The notes: generated from the sequence alone by a model not told the origin. A stretch of DNA of 64,000 nucleotides from an uncultured Bacteroidota bacterium (GCA_903824665.1 CAIJXT010000006.1:62001-126000); one strand, 5' to 3'. Numbered from the stretch's first letter, positions 46,076-55,033 are shown. Numbers and translations: made by a program.

Positions 46076-46957
46076 CTATTTGACGAAAATTCTGCCTGCT
46101 GTTTCCCAGGCCTTTGAAAATGCTTCCTTGTTGAGTGGCAGCTGAATTCCTTTGTTGCCGCACCATCCCACAATGTTTTCTGTAGCGATATTGCCCACCA
46201 GCTCATCCTCGGCCATCGGGCAGCCACCTATACCTTTAAGTGCACTATCAAAATGCCTGCAGCCGGCATTATATGCCGAATCGATTTTCTCGAACCATGT
46301 ATCGGCAGCCGAATGGAAATGTGCGCCGATCTTTATGCCCTTAAACTCTGGTATGATACTATTGAACATGTAGTTGATACTATCTGGTTTTGCAACCCCT
46401 ATCGTATCAGACATGGCTATTGTAGTAATTCCCAGGTTTGTGAGGCGGCGCACCCAACTAATGGCAACACCCGCATCGTAAGGTTCATTGTAGGGGTTTC
46501 CGAACCCCATAGAAATATAGATCACCAGCTCCTTGCCGGTGCGTATACACATGCGTTGTATCTCCTCAACCTGTACCAGCGACTGCTCAATAGTTTTGTT
46601 TGTATTGCGCATCTGGAAGGTTTCTGATACAGAAAACGGGAATCCGAGATAAGCAATCTCATCAAACTGAACAGCCTCCTCGGCCCCCCTGGCATTGGCG
46701 ATGATCGCGAGCAATTTTGTTCTGGTATTGGTGAGATCCAGCATAGACAGCACCTCACGGGTATCTGCAAGCTGCGGTATCGCTTTAGGCGACACAAACG
46801 AGCCAAAGTCCAGCACATCAAAACCCACCTGAAGCAATTGATTGAGGTAGGCAGCTTTTTCAGCTGTTGGTATATGATGCGGCCACCCCTGCATTGCGTC
46901 GCGGGGGCACTCTGTCAGAAATATCGGATCTGTACTTGAAGTTGTAATGTCTGCCAT
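46076..46957 (-). CDS. Hydroxymethylglutaryl-CoA lyase
   Basis: A 293-residue TIM-barrel enzyme that cleaves HMG-CoA to acetoacetate and acetyl-CoA in leucine breakdown. ATG 46957 is chosen because MADITTSSTDPIFLTECPRD gives a proper start; an extra 23 hydrophobic codons are open upstream. Motifs are ECPRDAMQG (Arg/Asp of the active site), AHFHSA (metal His pair) and the catalytic-cysteine loop IGGCPMAEDE. It is the upstream partner of thiL in a two-gene operon. A near relative such as a 2-isopropylmalate or citramalate synthase is excluded by the GGCP loop and length. Gene name in other species: mvaB/yngG. Confidence 0.92.
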   Translation of the reverse strand: MADITTSSTDPIFLTECPRDAMQGWPHHIPTAEKAAYLNQLLQVGFDVLDFGSFVSPKAIPQLADTREVLSMLDLTNTRTKLLAIIANARGAEEAVQFDEIAYLGFPFSVSETFQMRNTNKTIEQSLVQVEEIQRMCIRTGKELVIYISMGFGNPYNEPYDAGVAISWVRRLTNLGITTIAMSDTIGVAKPDSINYMFNSIIPEFKGIKIGAHFHSAADTWFEKIDSAYNAGCRHFDSALKGIGGCPMAEDELVGNIATENIVGWCGNKGIQLPLNKEAFSKAWETAGRIFVK

Positions 46958-47023
46958 AAAAAATGTGATAAGCAGCAAGAACACTGCTGAAAACACGAAT
47001 GAATAACAAATTATCTGCTGCTG

Positions 47024-47031
47024 CAAAGATA
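47024..47031 (-). promoter_or_regulatory. -7 box of the HMG-CoA lyase/thiL operon
   Basis: The minus strand reads TATCTTTG, exact TAnnTTTG, 66 nt before ATG 46957. It lies just past the end of the upstream response-regulator gene. Confidence 0.6.
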
Positions 47032-47056
47032 CGACATTACCCTAGTAATGCCGGAA

Positions 47057-47452
47057 TCAACTGAGTAAAACGGACAGGTTATTGCTGGTAAGTGGCTTGT
47101 TGAGAAACTGTTTTACAGACCTGTAATTGTGCACCTTCTGCAGGTCGTTTTCGTTGATTGACGAAGAGATGATATAAATCGTATAGCTATTGACGATACT
47201 ACCCGGAAAGCGCTCAAATGCCTCAACAAATTCAAATCCATTCATAATAGGCATCTGGATATCTACCAAAACAATGGTGTGCGACGTATCATCCGGCGGA
47301 GCCGATCCGATAAAATCAAGTGCATCCTTGGCCTGCAGAAACGAACGGACCGTTTCGCACTTGCCGGTATTTTTAATGATTTTCTCGGCGATAAAACAAT
47401 CAAGTTTGCTATCGTCTACAACTATAAAATTCAGTTTCTTATTGAGCGCCAT
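47057..47452 (-). CDS. Stand-alone receiver-domain protein
   Basis: A 131-residue single REC domain with no output domain. Acidic pocket VVDDS, phospho-acceptor D64 (VLVDIQMPIMNG), Ser-rich beta4 (IISSS) and conserved Lys in LNKPL. Last gene of the five-gene signalling operon; it overlaps the REC-kinase gene by 14 nt. It probably serves as a phosphate shuttle, a sink, or a partner-binding switch for the two kinases encoded just upstream. Its lack of an effector domain means the output of the module must come from elsewhere. Confidence 0.93.
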   Translation of the reverse strand: MALNKKLNFIVVDDSKLDCFIAEKIIKNTGKCETVRSFLQAKDALDFIGSAPPDDTSHTIVLVDIQMPIMNGFEFVEAFERFPGSIVNSYTIYIISSSINENDLQKVHNYRSVKQFLNKPLTSNNLSVLLS

Positions 47453-48545
47453 GTGTTTTCCCGGGTATAATAACCTTAAAAGTTGTACCTGAATTCAGTT
47501 CTGAAAATACATCTATTGTGCCATTCAGTTTATTCAGCGCGTCTTTGACATTGTATAAACCCAATCCTGAACCTGTTTCCTCAGAGGTTGCTCTGTAAAA
47601 CATTGTAAAGATATTGTTTATGTGGTTATTATGTATGCCTATTCCATTATCTTGTACTGAAATTTCTACATTACTGCCTTTCACCTCTATAAGTACATCT
47701 ACAAATTTTTCGGCTTCGTTCTTACGCTGATAATTGAACGCATTCGACAACAGATTATTCAGAATCATTTTAATGGAAATTTCGTCCGAATAAAAAGGTA
47801 CGTCCTGAATCACTTTTGACGTGAATCTGATATTATTATTTCTGCCGGCTATCCTGAACAGCGCTGCAATATCAGCCAACAGGACATTGAAATCGATCTC
47901 TTCAAATTGTAGCAGCCCCCGCTTGAGTTTGTAATATTCGTGTGTGTTCTTTATGTATTCATCCAGTTTGCGCACAGACTCCGACATCATATCCAGCAGC
48001 TCGCCCAGCTCTGTAAGGTCATCCAATTCTTTAGCCAGATCAAGCGCACCAATAATACTCAGCAGTGGCCCACGAACATCATGGGTGATACTATATGCAA
48101 ACTTGCCCAGCTCGTCGTAGGCCGACTGTAATTCCTTGTTTTTTGAAACAAGCAGTGAATTGGTGAGGAAAAATTTGTTGGCCTCTTCTATCGCAGACCG
48201 TACATCATTGTCGGTCCATGGTTTCTTGATATACCTGAATATATGCCCTCTGTTCACCGCATCAATTACAGACTCGATGTCTGTATAGCCGGTTATCAAC
48301 ATCCTTACCGGATCGGGATATTTTTCTCTCAATTCTTCGAAAAACTGCACACCGGTTTTTTCGGGCATGCGCTGATCGCAAAGAATTACACTAATACCAG
48401 GATGCTCTTTGAGGTACTCATACGCCTGAGAAATATTGACAGCAATAAATATTGTATACTCAAACCTGAACGCAGCCTTGAACCCGTTGAGGTTATTTTG
48501 CTCATCGTCAATATATAGTACCTTAATTTTTTCTCCTGTGTTCAA
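47439..48545 (-). CDS. Soluble REC-histidine kinase
   Basis: A 368-residue hybrid with reversed order: the receiver domain comes first (residues about 8-120; D57 in LCDQRMPEKTG, K108 in IKKPW), followed by a HisKA domain with H155 in ITHDVRGP and a HATPase_c domain (NNLLSNAFNY, DNGIGI, GSGLGLYNVKDAL). No membrane segment. The N-terminal REC is closely related to the single REC protein encoded divergently at 53787. Such REC-HK proteins often relay or integrate phosphate from another kinase; here the 7TM kinase gene lies 7 nt upstream. It overlaps the next REC gene by 14 nt. Confidence 0.93.
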   Translation of the reverse strand: MNTGEKIKVLYIDDEQNNLNGFKAAFRFEYTIFIAVNISQAYEYLKEHPGISVILCDQRMPEKTGVQFFEELREKYPDPVRMLITGYTDIESVIDAVNRGHIFRYIKKPWTDNDVRSAIEEANKFFLTNSLLVSKNKELQSAYDELGKFAYSITHDVRGPLLSIIGALDLAKELDDLTELGELLDMMSESVRKLDEYIKNTHEYYKLKRGLLQFEEIDFNVLLADIAALFRIAGRNNNIRFTSKVIQDVPFYSDEISIKMILNNLLSNAFNYQRKNEAEKFVDVLIEVKGSNVEISVQDNGIGIHNNHINNIFTMFYRATSEETGSGLGLYNVKDALNKLNGTIDVFSELNSGTTFKVIIPGKTHGAQ

Positions 48546-48552
48546 AGTATTG

Positions 48553-50688
48553 CTATTTTTGAATCAATGGTAATTTAATAATAAAATCGGTCCCTTTCCC
48601 TAATTCCGAATTAATATTTATTTGACCGTTGTGTTTGTTGATTGTGTTGTAGGCAATAGACATCCCCAGCCCGGTTCCTTCGCCTACATCTTTCGTTGTG
48701 AAGAAGGGTTCGTACAGCCGCTTTTTGGTATTTTCGTCCATGCCAGTACCATTATCACTGATCGTCACATAAATGCTCGTTTCGTCTGAACTGGTGCGAA
48801 TAGTGACTACCCCACCGTCGCTGTCGCCAAACTTCTTTCGGATGGCATACACACCATTTGAAATGATGTTCAGGAACACCTGATTCAGTTTTCCGGGATA
48901 GCATTCTATCAGTGGCAGGTTGGCATAGTCGCGCACCACCCTTATAGTGTTATTAAGCAGGTTATTGGTTATGATGAGTGTAGATTCAAGACCATCGTTG
49001 ATGTCTGCCTTTTTCAGATCATCCTCATCCAGCCTGGAGAAGATACGTAAACCCTTAACGATCTCTGCTGTGCGACTGGCACCCTCACTGATACCGCCCA
49101 ACAACTGATCGATCTCCACTTTCAGGTAGTCGAAATCAATGTCGTTTTTATACTCCTGAATACTCCGCAGTTTTTCGGCAGCCGGGCTATCGCCAATAGC
49201 TATGCGCTCCAGCTCATTGATTGCATCGATAAGAATAAGCACATCCCTGTTCAGCGGCTTTACGTTTGAGGTAACAAAGTTGATCGGATTATTGATTTCG
49301 TGCGCTATGCCTGCCGTCAACTGACCCAGCGACGCCATCTTTTCCTTTTCAACAAGCTGCGTTTCCGCTTCTTTAAGGTCAGTCAATGCTTTGTTCAAGC
49401 CATCGTTCGATAATTTCAGTTCATAAGTCCTTTCGTTGACCTTTTTCTCCAATATCACATTCTGCTCTCTTACCAGTTGTTCATTAGCCTGCACTGCACG
49501 CAATTCATTTGCCTGAGATTGCTCTTTTTCTTTACGATAGGTATTGATCTTATCGGCAAGTGCAAACGACAGCAGCGCAACTTCAAGACCTGAGCCTATC
49601 AGGATAGCGTTGCTCGTGAAATTGTTGTAGGGCAAAACGCCTGCATCCTTCAGTATGTAAATGAGCACTCCGGCAAGGAAGAATGACCATGATATACTGA
49701 AATAAAGTGCCGGTTTGTATCCCTTCCTGTATATGCTGATACCTGCTGTCATGATCGTTATAGATACCAGACTGGCATTACCCTGCAGCATCTGCTGAGC
49801 TGCAACATAATTGCCACTCAGGTTGATGGCTATACCAACAAAATAAATAACCTGAATGAACATCAGTACATAAAATATTTTGGGCCGGTTCTGCCTTACA
49901 TTCAGGAAATTGATCACGAAAAAAATCGAAAAGATACCCGACAATGCCAATGAAATATTGGTCATCTGGTAAGTGAGCCAGGTATTTTCGGGCCACAGAA
50001 ACTTAGCTGCATATCCCTTGAGGCATGCCTGTACCAGCCCTACTGTAGCGATATACATCACATAGTAGAGGTAGTTTTTGTCCCTGACTGTAAAATAAAT
50101 GAATATGTTATAAAAGAACATTACACATACGATACCAAAATAGATACCGAAGAACAACTGATCCTTACTGATTGCATCCTGAATATGCATTTCATAGCCT
50201 GCCGACATTGGCAGTTCCATAACATTGTTACTGGCTATCCTGAGGAAAACCGTTTTGGTGGAATCAGCAGGCAGATCAATGCGAAAAACCGGGAATTGTG
50301 TTTTGAAGAACTTGCTGCTAAATGGAATACTATCACCGGCATACTGCACTTTGTATCCGCTGGCGACTGGCTCGTACAGTATTACACTTTTCAGTATGCC
50401 ATTGTGAATTTTGAGCAGCAGATCATCAATATGTTTTGTATTTGAAAGTTTGACTCTGACCCAGTAAACTGATTGGGTCAGCCCATAAATTGGCACCGGT
50501 TTGGGTTCGGGCACGAATGCCATCTGAGCTACCTTGTTGATATCGTATGCACCTTCTTTGTCTTCCAATACAGAAACCACTGTAAGCACCCCGGAGTCAG
50601 AACTAATACCTTGCGCCGATGCCACATGAAACTGCGCAAAAAGTATAGTTGCGACGAGAAGGTAAAATTTAATTCCAGCTATTTTCAT
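48553..50688 (-). CDS. 7TM-DISM sensor histidine kinase
   Basis: A 711-residue membrane kinase. A signal peptide is followed by a 7TMR-DISM extracellular domain of the DISMED2 type (residues about 30-170; SVYWVRVKLSN, PVFRIDLPADS), then seven TM helices (about 178-378) and a coiled coil (385-450). HisKA has H463 in GIAHEINNP, and HATPase_c has NIISNGVYAI, DNGTGM and GTGLGMSIAYN. 7TM-DISM proteins are thought to sense small soluble or carbohydrate ligands. It shares an ATGA start/stop overlap with the GNAT-like gene (50685-50688), so sensor and enzyme are translationally coupled. The ligand may be the product of the upstream enzymes (inference). Confidence 0.93.
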   Translation of the reverse strand: MKIAGIKFYLLVATILFAQFHVASAQGISSDSGVLTVVSVLEDKEGAYDINKVAQMAFVPEPKPVPIYGLTQSVYWVRVKLSNTKHIDDLLLKIHNGILKSVILYEPVASGYKVQYAGDSIPFSSKFFKTQFPVFRIDLPADSTKTVFLRIASNNVMELPMSAGYEMHIQDAISKDQLFFGIYFGIVCVMFFYNIFIYFTVRDKNYLYYVMYIATVGLVQACLKGYAAKFLWPENTWLTYQMTNISLALSGIFSIFFVINFLNVRQNRPKIFYVLMFIQVIYFVGIAINLSGNYVAAQQMLQGNASLVSITIMTAGISIYRKGYKPALYFSISWSFFLAGVLIYILKDAGVLPYNNFTSNAILIGSGLEVALLSFALADKINTYRKEKEQSQANELRAVQANEQLVREQNVILEKKVNERTYELKLSNDGLNKALTDLKEAETQLVEKEKMASLGQLTAGIAHEINNPINFVTSNVKPLNRDVLILIDAINELERIAIGDSPAAEKLRSIQEYKNDIDFDYLKVEIDQLLGGISEGASRTAEIVKGLRIFSRLDEDDLKKADINDGLESTLIITNNLLNNTIRVVRDYANLPLIECYPGKLNQVFLNIISNGVYAIRKKFGDSDGGVVTIRTSSDETSIYVTISDNGTGMDENTKKRLYEPFFTTKDVGEGTGLGMSIAYNTINKHNGQININSELGKGTDFIIKLPLIQK

Positions 50689-51380
50689 TCAGGTTTTTTT
50701 AATGATAATCTGTAATCAATCGTAACATCTCCCTTGGGGCCGCTCACTACAGCAATCTGATCGGGGTTGTTCATAATTTCAAAGATATGCGTCCGGTCCG
50801 ATTCTGTAGACATACTCATTTTATCTAGATCATTGATTACCATGGCTGTGGCTACCAGATCCAGTTTAGGGTAGTTAAAGAAACCATTATTTCCGAGGTA
50901 GGTCTCTATTTTGAAACCTGCGTTGAGGCACATTTCAACGGTTACCGGTGCAGCCAGAGCAAATAACGAATCTACCGAAAGCTGGTGTGCCAGAGCAATT
51001 GCCGACCGCAGGATAAAGAAACTGTAACCATAACCAGCTATTTCCTTTGCGTTCCAGAGTCCGCATGCTTCGGCAATTCGTTTTCCGGCATGCATACTTA
51101 CCACTTCATGTATTTTACTATCTACCTGGCCTACAGCATGTACGATCGGAAGCAACAAATTTTCGTCGGCAACTTGTACACGAACACCCCCTAGTGCATT
51201 TTTTGTTACGGGATGCTCAGCAATTATAACATAGGTATTCTCATGTGTTACCCATTTTGCATTATTAGATGTGATCATGGTAATACCATAAGCCTCCAGC
51301 ACCATTCTATGCCCCTCTATAAACTTGAGGCAAGACTGCTGATCATCCACCGCCCTGAAAGCCCTGAATATTACCGACAT
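50685..51380 (-). CDS. GNAT-fold protein resembling acyl-amino-acid / acyl-homoserine-lactone synthases
   Basis: A 231-residue soluble protein. It lacks the classical R/Q-x-x-G-x-A acetyl-CoA loop in perfect form, but has the arrangement of the autoinducer-synthase/FeeM branch: AEHPVTKNALGGVRVQV (where the branch has a G-G/L-x-R block), a long middle helix region with GLWNAKEIAGYGYSFFILRSAI, and LFALAAPVTVEMCLNAGFKI near the acyl-transfer site. It is encoded 6 nt after the E1/nitroreductase fusion and overlaps the 7TM kinase by an ATGA. An N-acyltransferase role making a small signal is an inference; the family assignment is by pattern recognition and less certain than its neighbours. Confidence 0.6.
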   Translation of the reverse strand: MSVIFRAFRAVDDQQSCLKFIEGHRMVLEAYGITMITSNNAKWVTHENTYVIIAEHPVTKNALGGVRVQVADENLLLPIVHAVGQVDSKIHEVVSMHAGKRIAEACGLWNAKEIAGYGYSFFILRSAIALAHQLSVDSLFALAAPVTVEMCLNAGFKIETYLGNNGFFNYPKLDLVATAMVINDLDKMSMSTESDRTHIFEIMNNPDQIAVVSGPKGDVTIDYRLSLKKPE

Positions 51381-51386
51381 TACGTA

Positions 51387-53696
51387 CTATGAATATTTTG
51401 AATAATAAATATCATTTATATTTAATCTCAGTGACTTAACCTCCGGCTCTGTAGCTTTGAATAGCCTGAAAAGAAACAGAGGTACTTCAGAAGTTGAAGA
51501 TAAGTTAAATAAATCAATAAATTCAGTGTAAAGCCTGCTAAATTCCTGCTGAATCCGATCTGGCATTCCATAACCATTACCATACTGCAATCGAGCGAAA
51601 TGAAAAACGGAGGCCAATACAGGTTGCATGCCAAGATCGTACTTATTGGCTACCAACCATGCCCGCTCTACTGCCCTACCGGTGTTGAGACAATTGACCG
51701 GATTGAATGCATGGCCAGATACAAGGCATACTGCTGATGCAGACGAAACGAGGTCTCGTGTCATATTTTCGAGTGCAGCACCCAAATTCCATTCGCTCAC
51801 TAGGCTGATGGCACGAGGATCTTTGATCACTTTAAACCCAACTACGTCTTTTGCCTTGAGGTCAAGGGTGCGGATATCCAGTCCATCGCGTGTGGCTTCG
51901 GCACTCTCTTTGTCCCACCTTATTTCGCGGGTGAAGAGATCGCTATGACCTTGCGGAATAAACATCCTCAGTTTTTCGGCCTTGCCGGCAATGTCAGCCA
52001 CCCTGGCAATCTCTTCAGCTGACACCAACATTTTAACAGAGGCAATATCCCTGCCAAGTGCGGCAGTTTTCATCTCTTCGAGTATCTCACTATCGATCGG
52101 TGCTTTGTCACCCGCCTTCCTGTTCGTATGTCGTGAGCCCAGATACTTTACCAGCTCGTCGGCTTGAACAACAGGAGCCGGCAGCACGCAAACAGTAGCA
52201 ACCGGCAAATGATCCATACCGGTTCCCAAAGGAAAATATTGTATATCCAGAGCGTACCCCAGCGACTTTGCTTTCAAACTCATGTTTTCGATAGCTGTCC
52301 CCATCGACAAATGGGTGATCATATTATCAAAATTAGCAAAACCAGCTGATCTTTCGGGCTCAGTAAACAACAACAGCCTGCCACCTGCATTATACCATTT
52401 CCAGGGCTGGTTGTTTCCGGCAGATGGCGCCAGCACTGCCGCCTCTATAATTTGCCTGAGCACTTCTTCATCAGCAATACAATCTGCCGGCAGCGAATCC
52501 GTCATTTTTTCTGCCGCGGCAGTCATCGCTGCTACGGTAAGCGGCTGTATATCATAAGCTGTGGTTGCAGCAGGTGCAACTTCATCTGCTATCAACTCAT
52601 CGAGATCAATAAAATACCGGCCAGACACATGCAGTTGACCGAGAAGGACTTTGCGGCAAATATCTGCAGTGATACCGCCTCCCATAGTAACAGCACTGGC
52701 CAATTGAGGCCAGGTTGATATAGATTGACCCACTTCAACTGCCGAAGCTTTAAGACGGGGAGACATCGTTTCAATACCTACGATTGGCAATATGTAGGGC
52801 AGCTTTTCCTCCATTGTTTTGAGATTGCGAACATTGGAAATATCCAGATGTTCTACAAACCCATGTAGTATCGGCCGGTTGGGCTCCAGGTCAAACCGTT
52901 CGATGTCTATAGTGGCACGGTCGCTGGCCTCCATCAGCACCGGAATGCCATGCATTTTAGCGGCAACACGACATTTTATTTTCACATCTACACCATCACA
53001 TTCATCAATCAGCACATCCAGCTTGCCGTTATCAAGCAGAAAAGACTCCAGATTGGTATCTGTAATACCTTCGTGAAAGCAGGTTACTTTCAGGAATGGG
53101 TCAATTTCGGCGATCTCCCTGGCCACCAATACGGTCTTCAACAGACCCATATTGTGCACACCACTGCGCAACCTGTTGAGATTCGTGATCTCGAGGTCAT
53201 CAAAATCAGCAATCCGCAACTCGCCAAACGTCCGTTCCATGGCCATAGTCAACGATACAGACTGCCCTACTGACAGGCCTATTACCCCGACTTTTTTTGT
53301 CGATAGCACCTCTTCTTCGCTATCAGTAATTTTATACTTGTTTCTGTTGGTACGCAGAAATACAAATTCCTGCTCATCCAGCAGGTGTACCAGCCGGTCG
53401 GCCCAGGGATAATATACCCAAACACCATATTCTGATAGGTTGGTGCCGGCAATATGAGCAAGTGTCTTTTCGGCTATTTCGGCAGTTGTAAGTGTCCGAG
53501 ATGGTTCAAACGCTTTTACCAGTTCTTTTAGCTGTGCGCTAATGGTATCAAATATTTTTATACTTGGCCTGCTTTCGAGCAATGAGGTCAATGCCGTACG
53601 ATCATCACTATGTTGTAACCTGAAAAACAGCGGTTTATAAACATGAGATTCTTCTTCTATTTCTATTGATTTATTATAAATTATCTTTGTTAACAT
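51387..53696 (-). CDS. E1/ThiF-like plus nitroreductase fusion (Rv1355c/MoeY-like)
   Basis: A 769-residue two-enzyme fusion. Residues 1-125 form an N-terminal helical/mixed region. About 128-345 is a ThiF/MoeB/E1 Rossmann domain: nucleotide loop KVGVIGLSVGQSV (less glycine-rich than the usual GxGxxG), then IADFDDLEITNLNRL and LIDECDGVD. No CxxC zinc pairs of MoeB are seen. About 405-735 is a nitroreductase domain beginning IIEAAVLAPSAGNNQPWKWY, the FMN-binding hallmark. The same fusion occurs in mycobacterial Rv1355c, annotated MoeY with unproven function. First gene of the five-gene operon. It could adenylate a carboxylate and oxidise or reduce an intermediate for the GNAT-like partner; substrate unknown. 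Confidence 0.85.
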   Translation of the reverse strand: MLTKIIYNKSIEIEEESHVYKPLFFRLQHSDDRTALTSLLESRPSIKIFDTISAQLKELVKAFEPSRTLTTAEIAEKTLAHIAGTNLSEYGVWVYYPWADRLVHLLDEQEFVFLRTNRNKYKITDSEEEVLSTKKVGVIGLSVGQSVSLTMAMERTFGELRIADFDDLEITNLNRLRSGVHNMGLLKTVLVAREIAEIDPFLKVTCFHEGITDTNLESFLLDNGKLDVLIDECDGVDVKIKCRVAAKMHGIPVLMEASDRATIDIERFDLEPNRPILHGFVEHLDISNVRNLKTMEEKLPYILPIVGIETMSPRLKASAVEVGQSISTWPQLASAVTMGGGITADICRKVLLGQLHVSGRYFIDLDELIADEVAPAATTAYDIQPLTVAAMTAAAEKMTDSLPADCIADEEVLRQIIEAAVLAPSAGNNQPWKWYNAGGRLLLFTEPERSAGFANFDNMITHLSMGTAIENMSLKAKSLGYALDIQYFPLGTGMDHLPVATVCVLPAPVVQADELVKYLGSRHTNRKAGDKAPIDSEILEEMKTAALGRDIASVKMLVSAEEIARVADIAGKAEKLRMFIPQGHSDLFTREIRWDKESAEATRDGLDIRTLDLKAKDVVGFKVIKDPRAISLVSEWNLGAALENMTRDLVSSASAVCLVSGHAFNPVNCLNTGRAVERAWLVANKYDLGMQPVLASVFHFARLQYGNGYGMPDRIQQEFSRLYTEFIDLFNLSSTSEVPLFLFRLFKATEPEVKSLRLNINDIYYSKYS

Positions 53697-53786
53697 AGCC
53701 AGACTTTCTAGTATTTAACGAATAAGTTTTATTAATTTTACAAAAGTGGTGGCCGGATGGCACATTGTTTTTGTTAACGATTGAAA

Positions 53787-54251
53787 ATGACCAAAGAAAA
53801 AATAAGCATACTGTATGTTGATGATGAAATGAACAATCTCATTTCATTTAAGGCTGTTTTTCGGATTAAATATAATGTACTTACCGCGATTAGTGGCGAA
53901 GAAGCTATAAAGATTTTAAGAAACAATTTAATCAATATTATCATAACAGACCAGAGAATGCCGCAGATGACAGGCGTTGAATTTCTTGAATCCATACTGG
54001 ATGAATTTCCCGATCCTATTCGCATTTTGCTTACCGGTTATGCCGATATGAATGCCGTTATCGATGCTGTAAATAAGGGTAAGATTTTTCATTATCTCAG
54101 CAAGCCATGGAATGAAGAAGAACTGGATATGACTATCAACAGAGCTTACGACATATACCGGCAGAAAATGGAAGAGCGCGAAATGAACAATAAACTAAGC
54201 CTTTCGAATGAGCAGCTCGAATTTTTGCTCCGCCAAAAACTGCTTTCCTGA
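53787..54251 (+). CDS. Receiver-domain protein divergent from the E1/nitroreductase operon
   Basis: A 154-residue protein: REC domain with VDDEMNNL, D55 in ITDQRMPQMTGVEFLE and K in LSKPW, then a C-terminal helix of about 40 residues likely to form a coiled coil (MEEREMNNKLSLSNEQLEFL). The REC is a close paralog of the N-terminal REC in the kinase at 47439 (shared FPDPIR, LTGYAD, VIDAVNKG, KPW). ATG 53787 preferred over the TTG at 53781. It starts 90 nt from the divergent fusion gene and so probably belongs to the same system. It converges on the NlpC/P60 gene with a 6-nt gap. Confidence 0.9.
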   Translation: MTKEKISILYVDDEMNNLISFKAVFRIKYNVLTAISGEEAIKILRNNLINIIITDQRMPQMTGVEFLESILDEFPDPIRILLTGYADMNAVIDAVNKGKIFHYLSKPWNEEELDMTINRAYDIYRQKMEEREMNNKLSLSNEQLEFLLRQKLLS

Positions 54252-54257
54252 TTCTAC

Positions 54258-55007
54258 TCAATTAGTCTCTTTCAACTTCCCTATACCTGCATAGTGCTTC
54301 TGCCAGTACTCTTCCTTAAGGCTACTGATGATTACACCCTGCGATGTTGACGAATGAATAAAGTAATCGTTCGCCAGGTATACACCTACGTGAGTTATCC
54401 TTTTGCTCTTTTGCTTGAAGAAAACCAGATCCCCTTCCGCTGCATCAGATGTTTTTTTCACCCGCTTGCAGTTTTTGTATTGGTCCATGGCGGTACGTGT
54501 CAGATCCATTCCATACACTTCTCCATACAGCTTCCTCGCAAAACCAGAGCAGTCAATACCTTCCTCTGTCTGCCCACCCAGGCGATAGTTCGTACCATAC
54601 CACCTGTCTATAAACCTGAACAACTCCAGATTGCCGATATCTTTGCTGCGAATGCCGATCATATCAGCATACTTATTGCTGGTAAGATTATCAGACACCA
54701 AGTCAAACTTTATGGGCTCTTTATTATCGGGTATAGAAGCAACAGGTGCTGCATTAGCTATCGGTACCGTTTTTTCAAAAGGCTTTTTATCGTTTACAGT
54801 TGCTGTGTGTACCGGTATTTTTCTTGGGTCAATAGCATTACCGGTAGCACTGGTCTTATTGTGACCATTGAGGTAAATGCCGCTAATGAATTTTGGCTGA
54901 CGGGTATTTTTGTAGGCCATTGGGCTTTTCTTCACCGTTTGGCATCCCGAAAGTGTAACAATAATCAACAGGCATGCAGCGGTGAAATTAAATAATTGCT
55001 TCTTCAT
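54258..55007 (-). CDS. NlpC/P60 lipoprotein, cell-wall peptidase
   Basis: About 249 residues from ATG 55007. The lipobox LSGC puts it on the outer or inner membrane. A low-complexity linker (about 25-110) precedes the NlpC/P60 papain-like domain: YRLGGQTEEGIDCSGFARKL with the catalytic Cys, GDLVFFKQKS, RITHVGVYLAND with the catalytic His, and FIHSSTSQGV. It resembles Spr/MepS-like and YkfC-type gamma-D-glutamyl endopeptidases that cut peptidoglycan cross-links or stem peptides. An exact -7 box at 55026-55033 supports this start rather than ATG 55028, which lies inside the box. Confidence 0.92.
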   Translation of the reverse strand: MKKQLFNFTAACLLIIVTLSGCQTVKKSPMAYKNTRQPKFISGIYLNGHNKTSATGNAIDPRKIPVHTATVNDKKPFEKTVPIANAAPVASIPDNKEPIKFDLVSDNLTSNKYADMIGIRSKDIGNLELFRFIDRWYGTNYRLGGQTEEGIDCSGFARKLYGEVYGMDLTRTAMDQYKNCKRVKKTSDAAEGDLVFFKQKSKRITHVGVYLANDYFIHSSTSQGVIISSLKEEYWQKHYAGIGKLKETN

Positions 55008-55025
55008 CGGCATGTAATTAGGGTG

Positions 55026-55033
55026 CAAAAGTA
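55026..55033 (-). promoter_or_regulatory. -7 box of the NlpC/P60 gene
   Basis: The minus strand reads TACTTTTG, exact TAnnTTTG, 18 nt before ATG 55007. Downstream, a 9-bp inverted repeat (55072-55080 with 55107-55115) spans AT-rich DNA between this gene and the EVE gene; its role is unknown. Confidence 0.6.
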
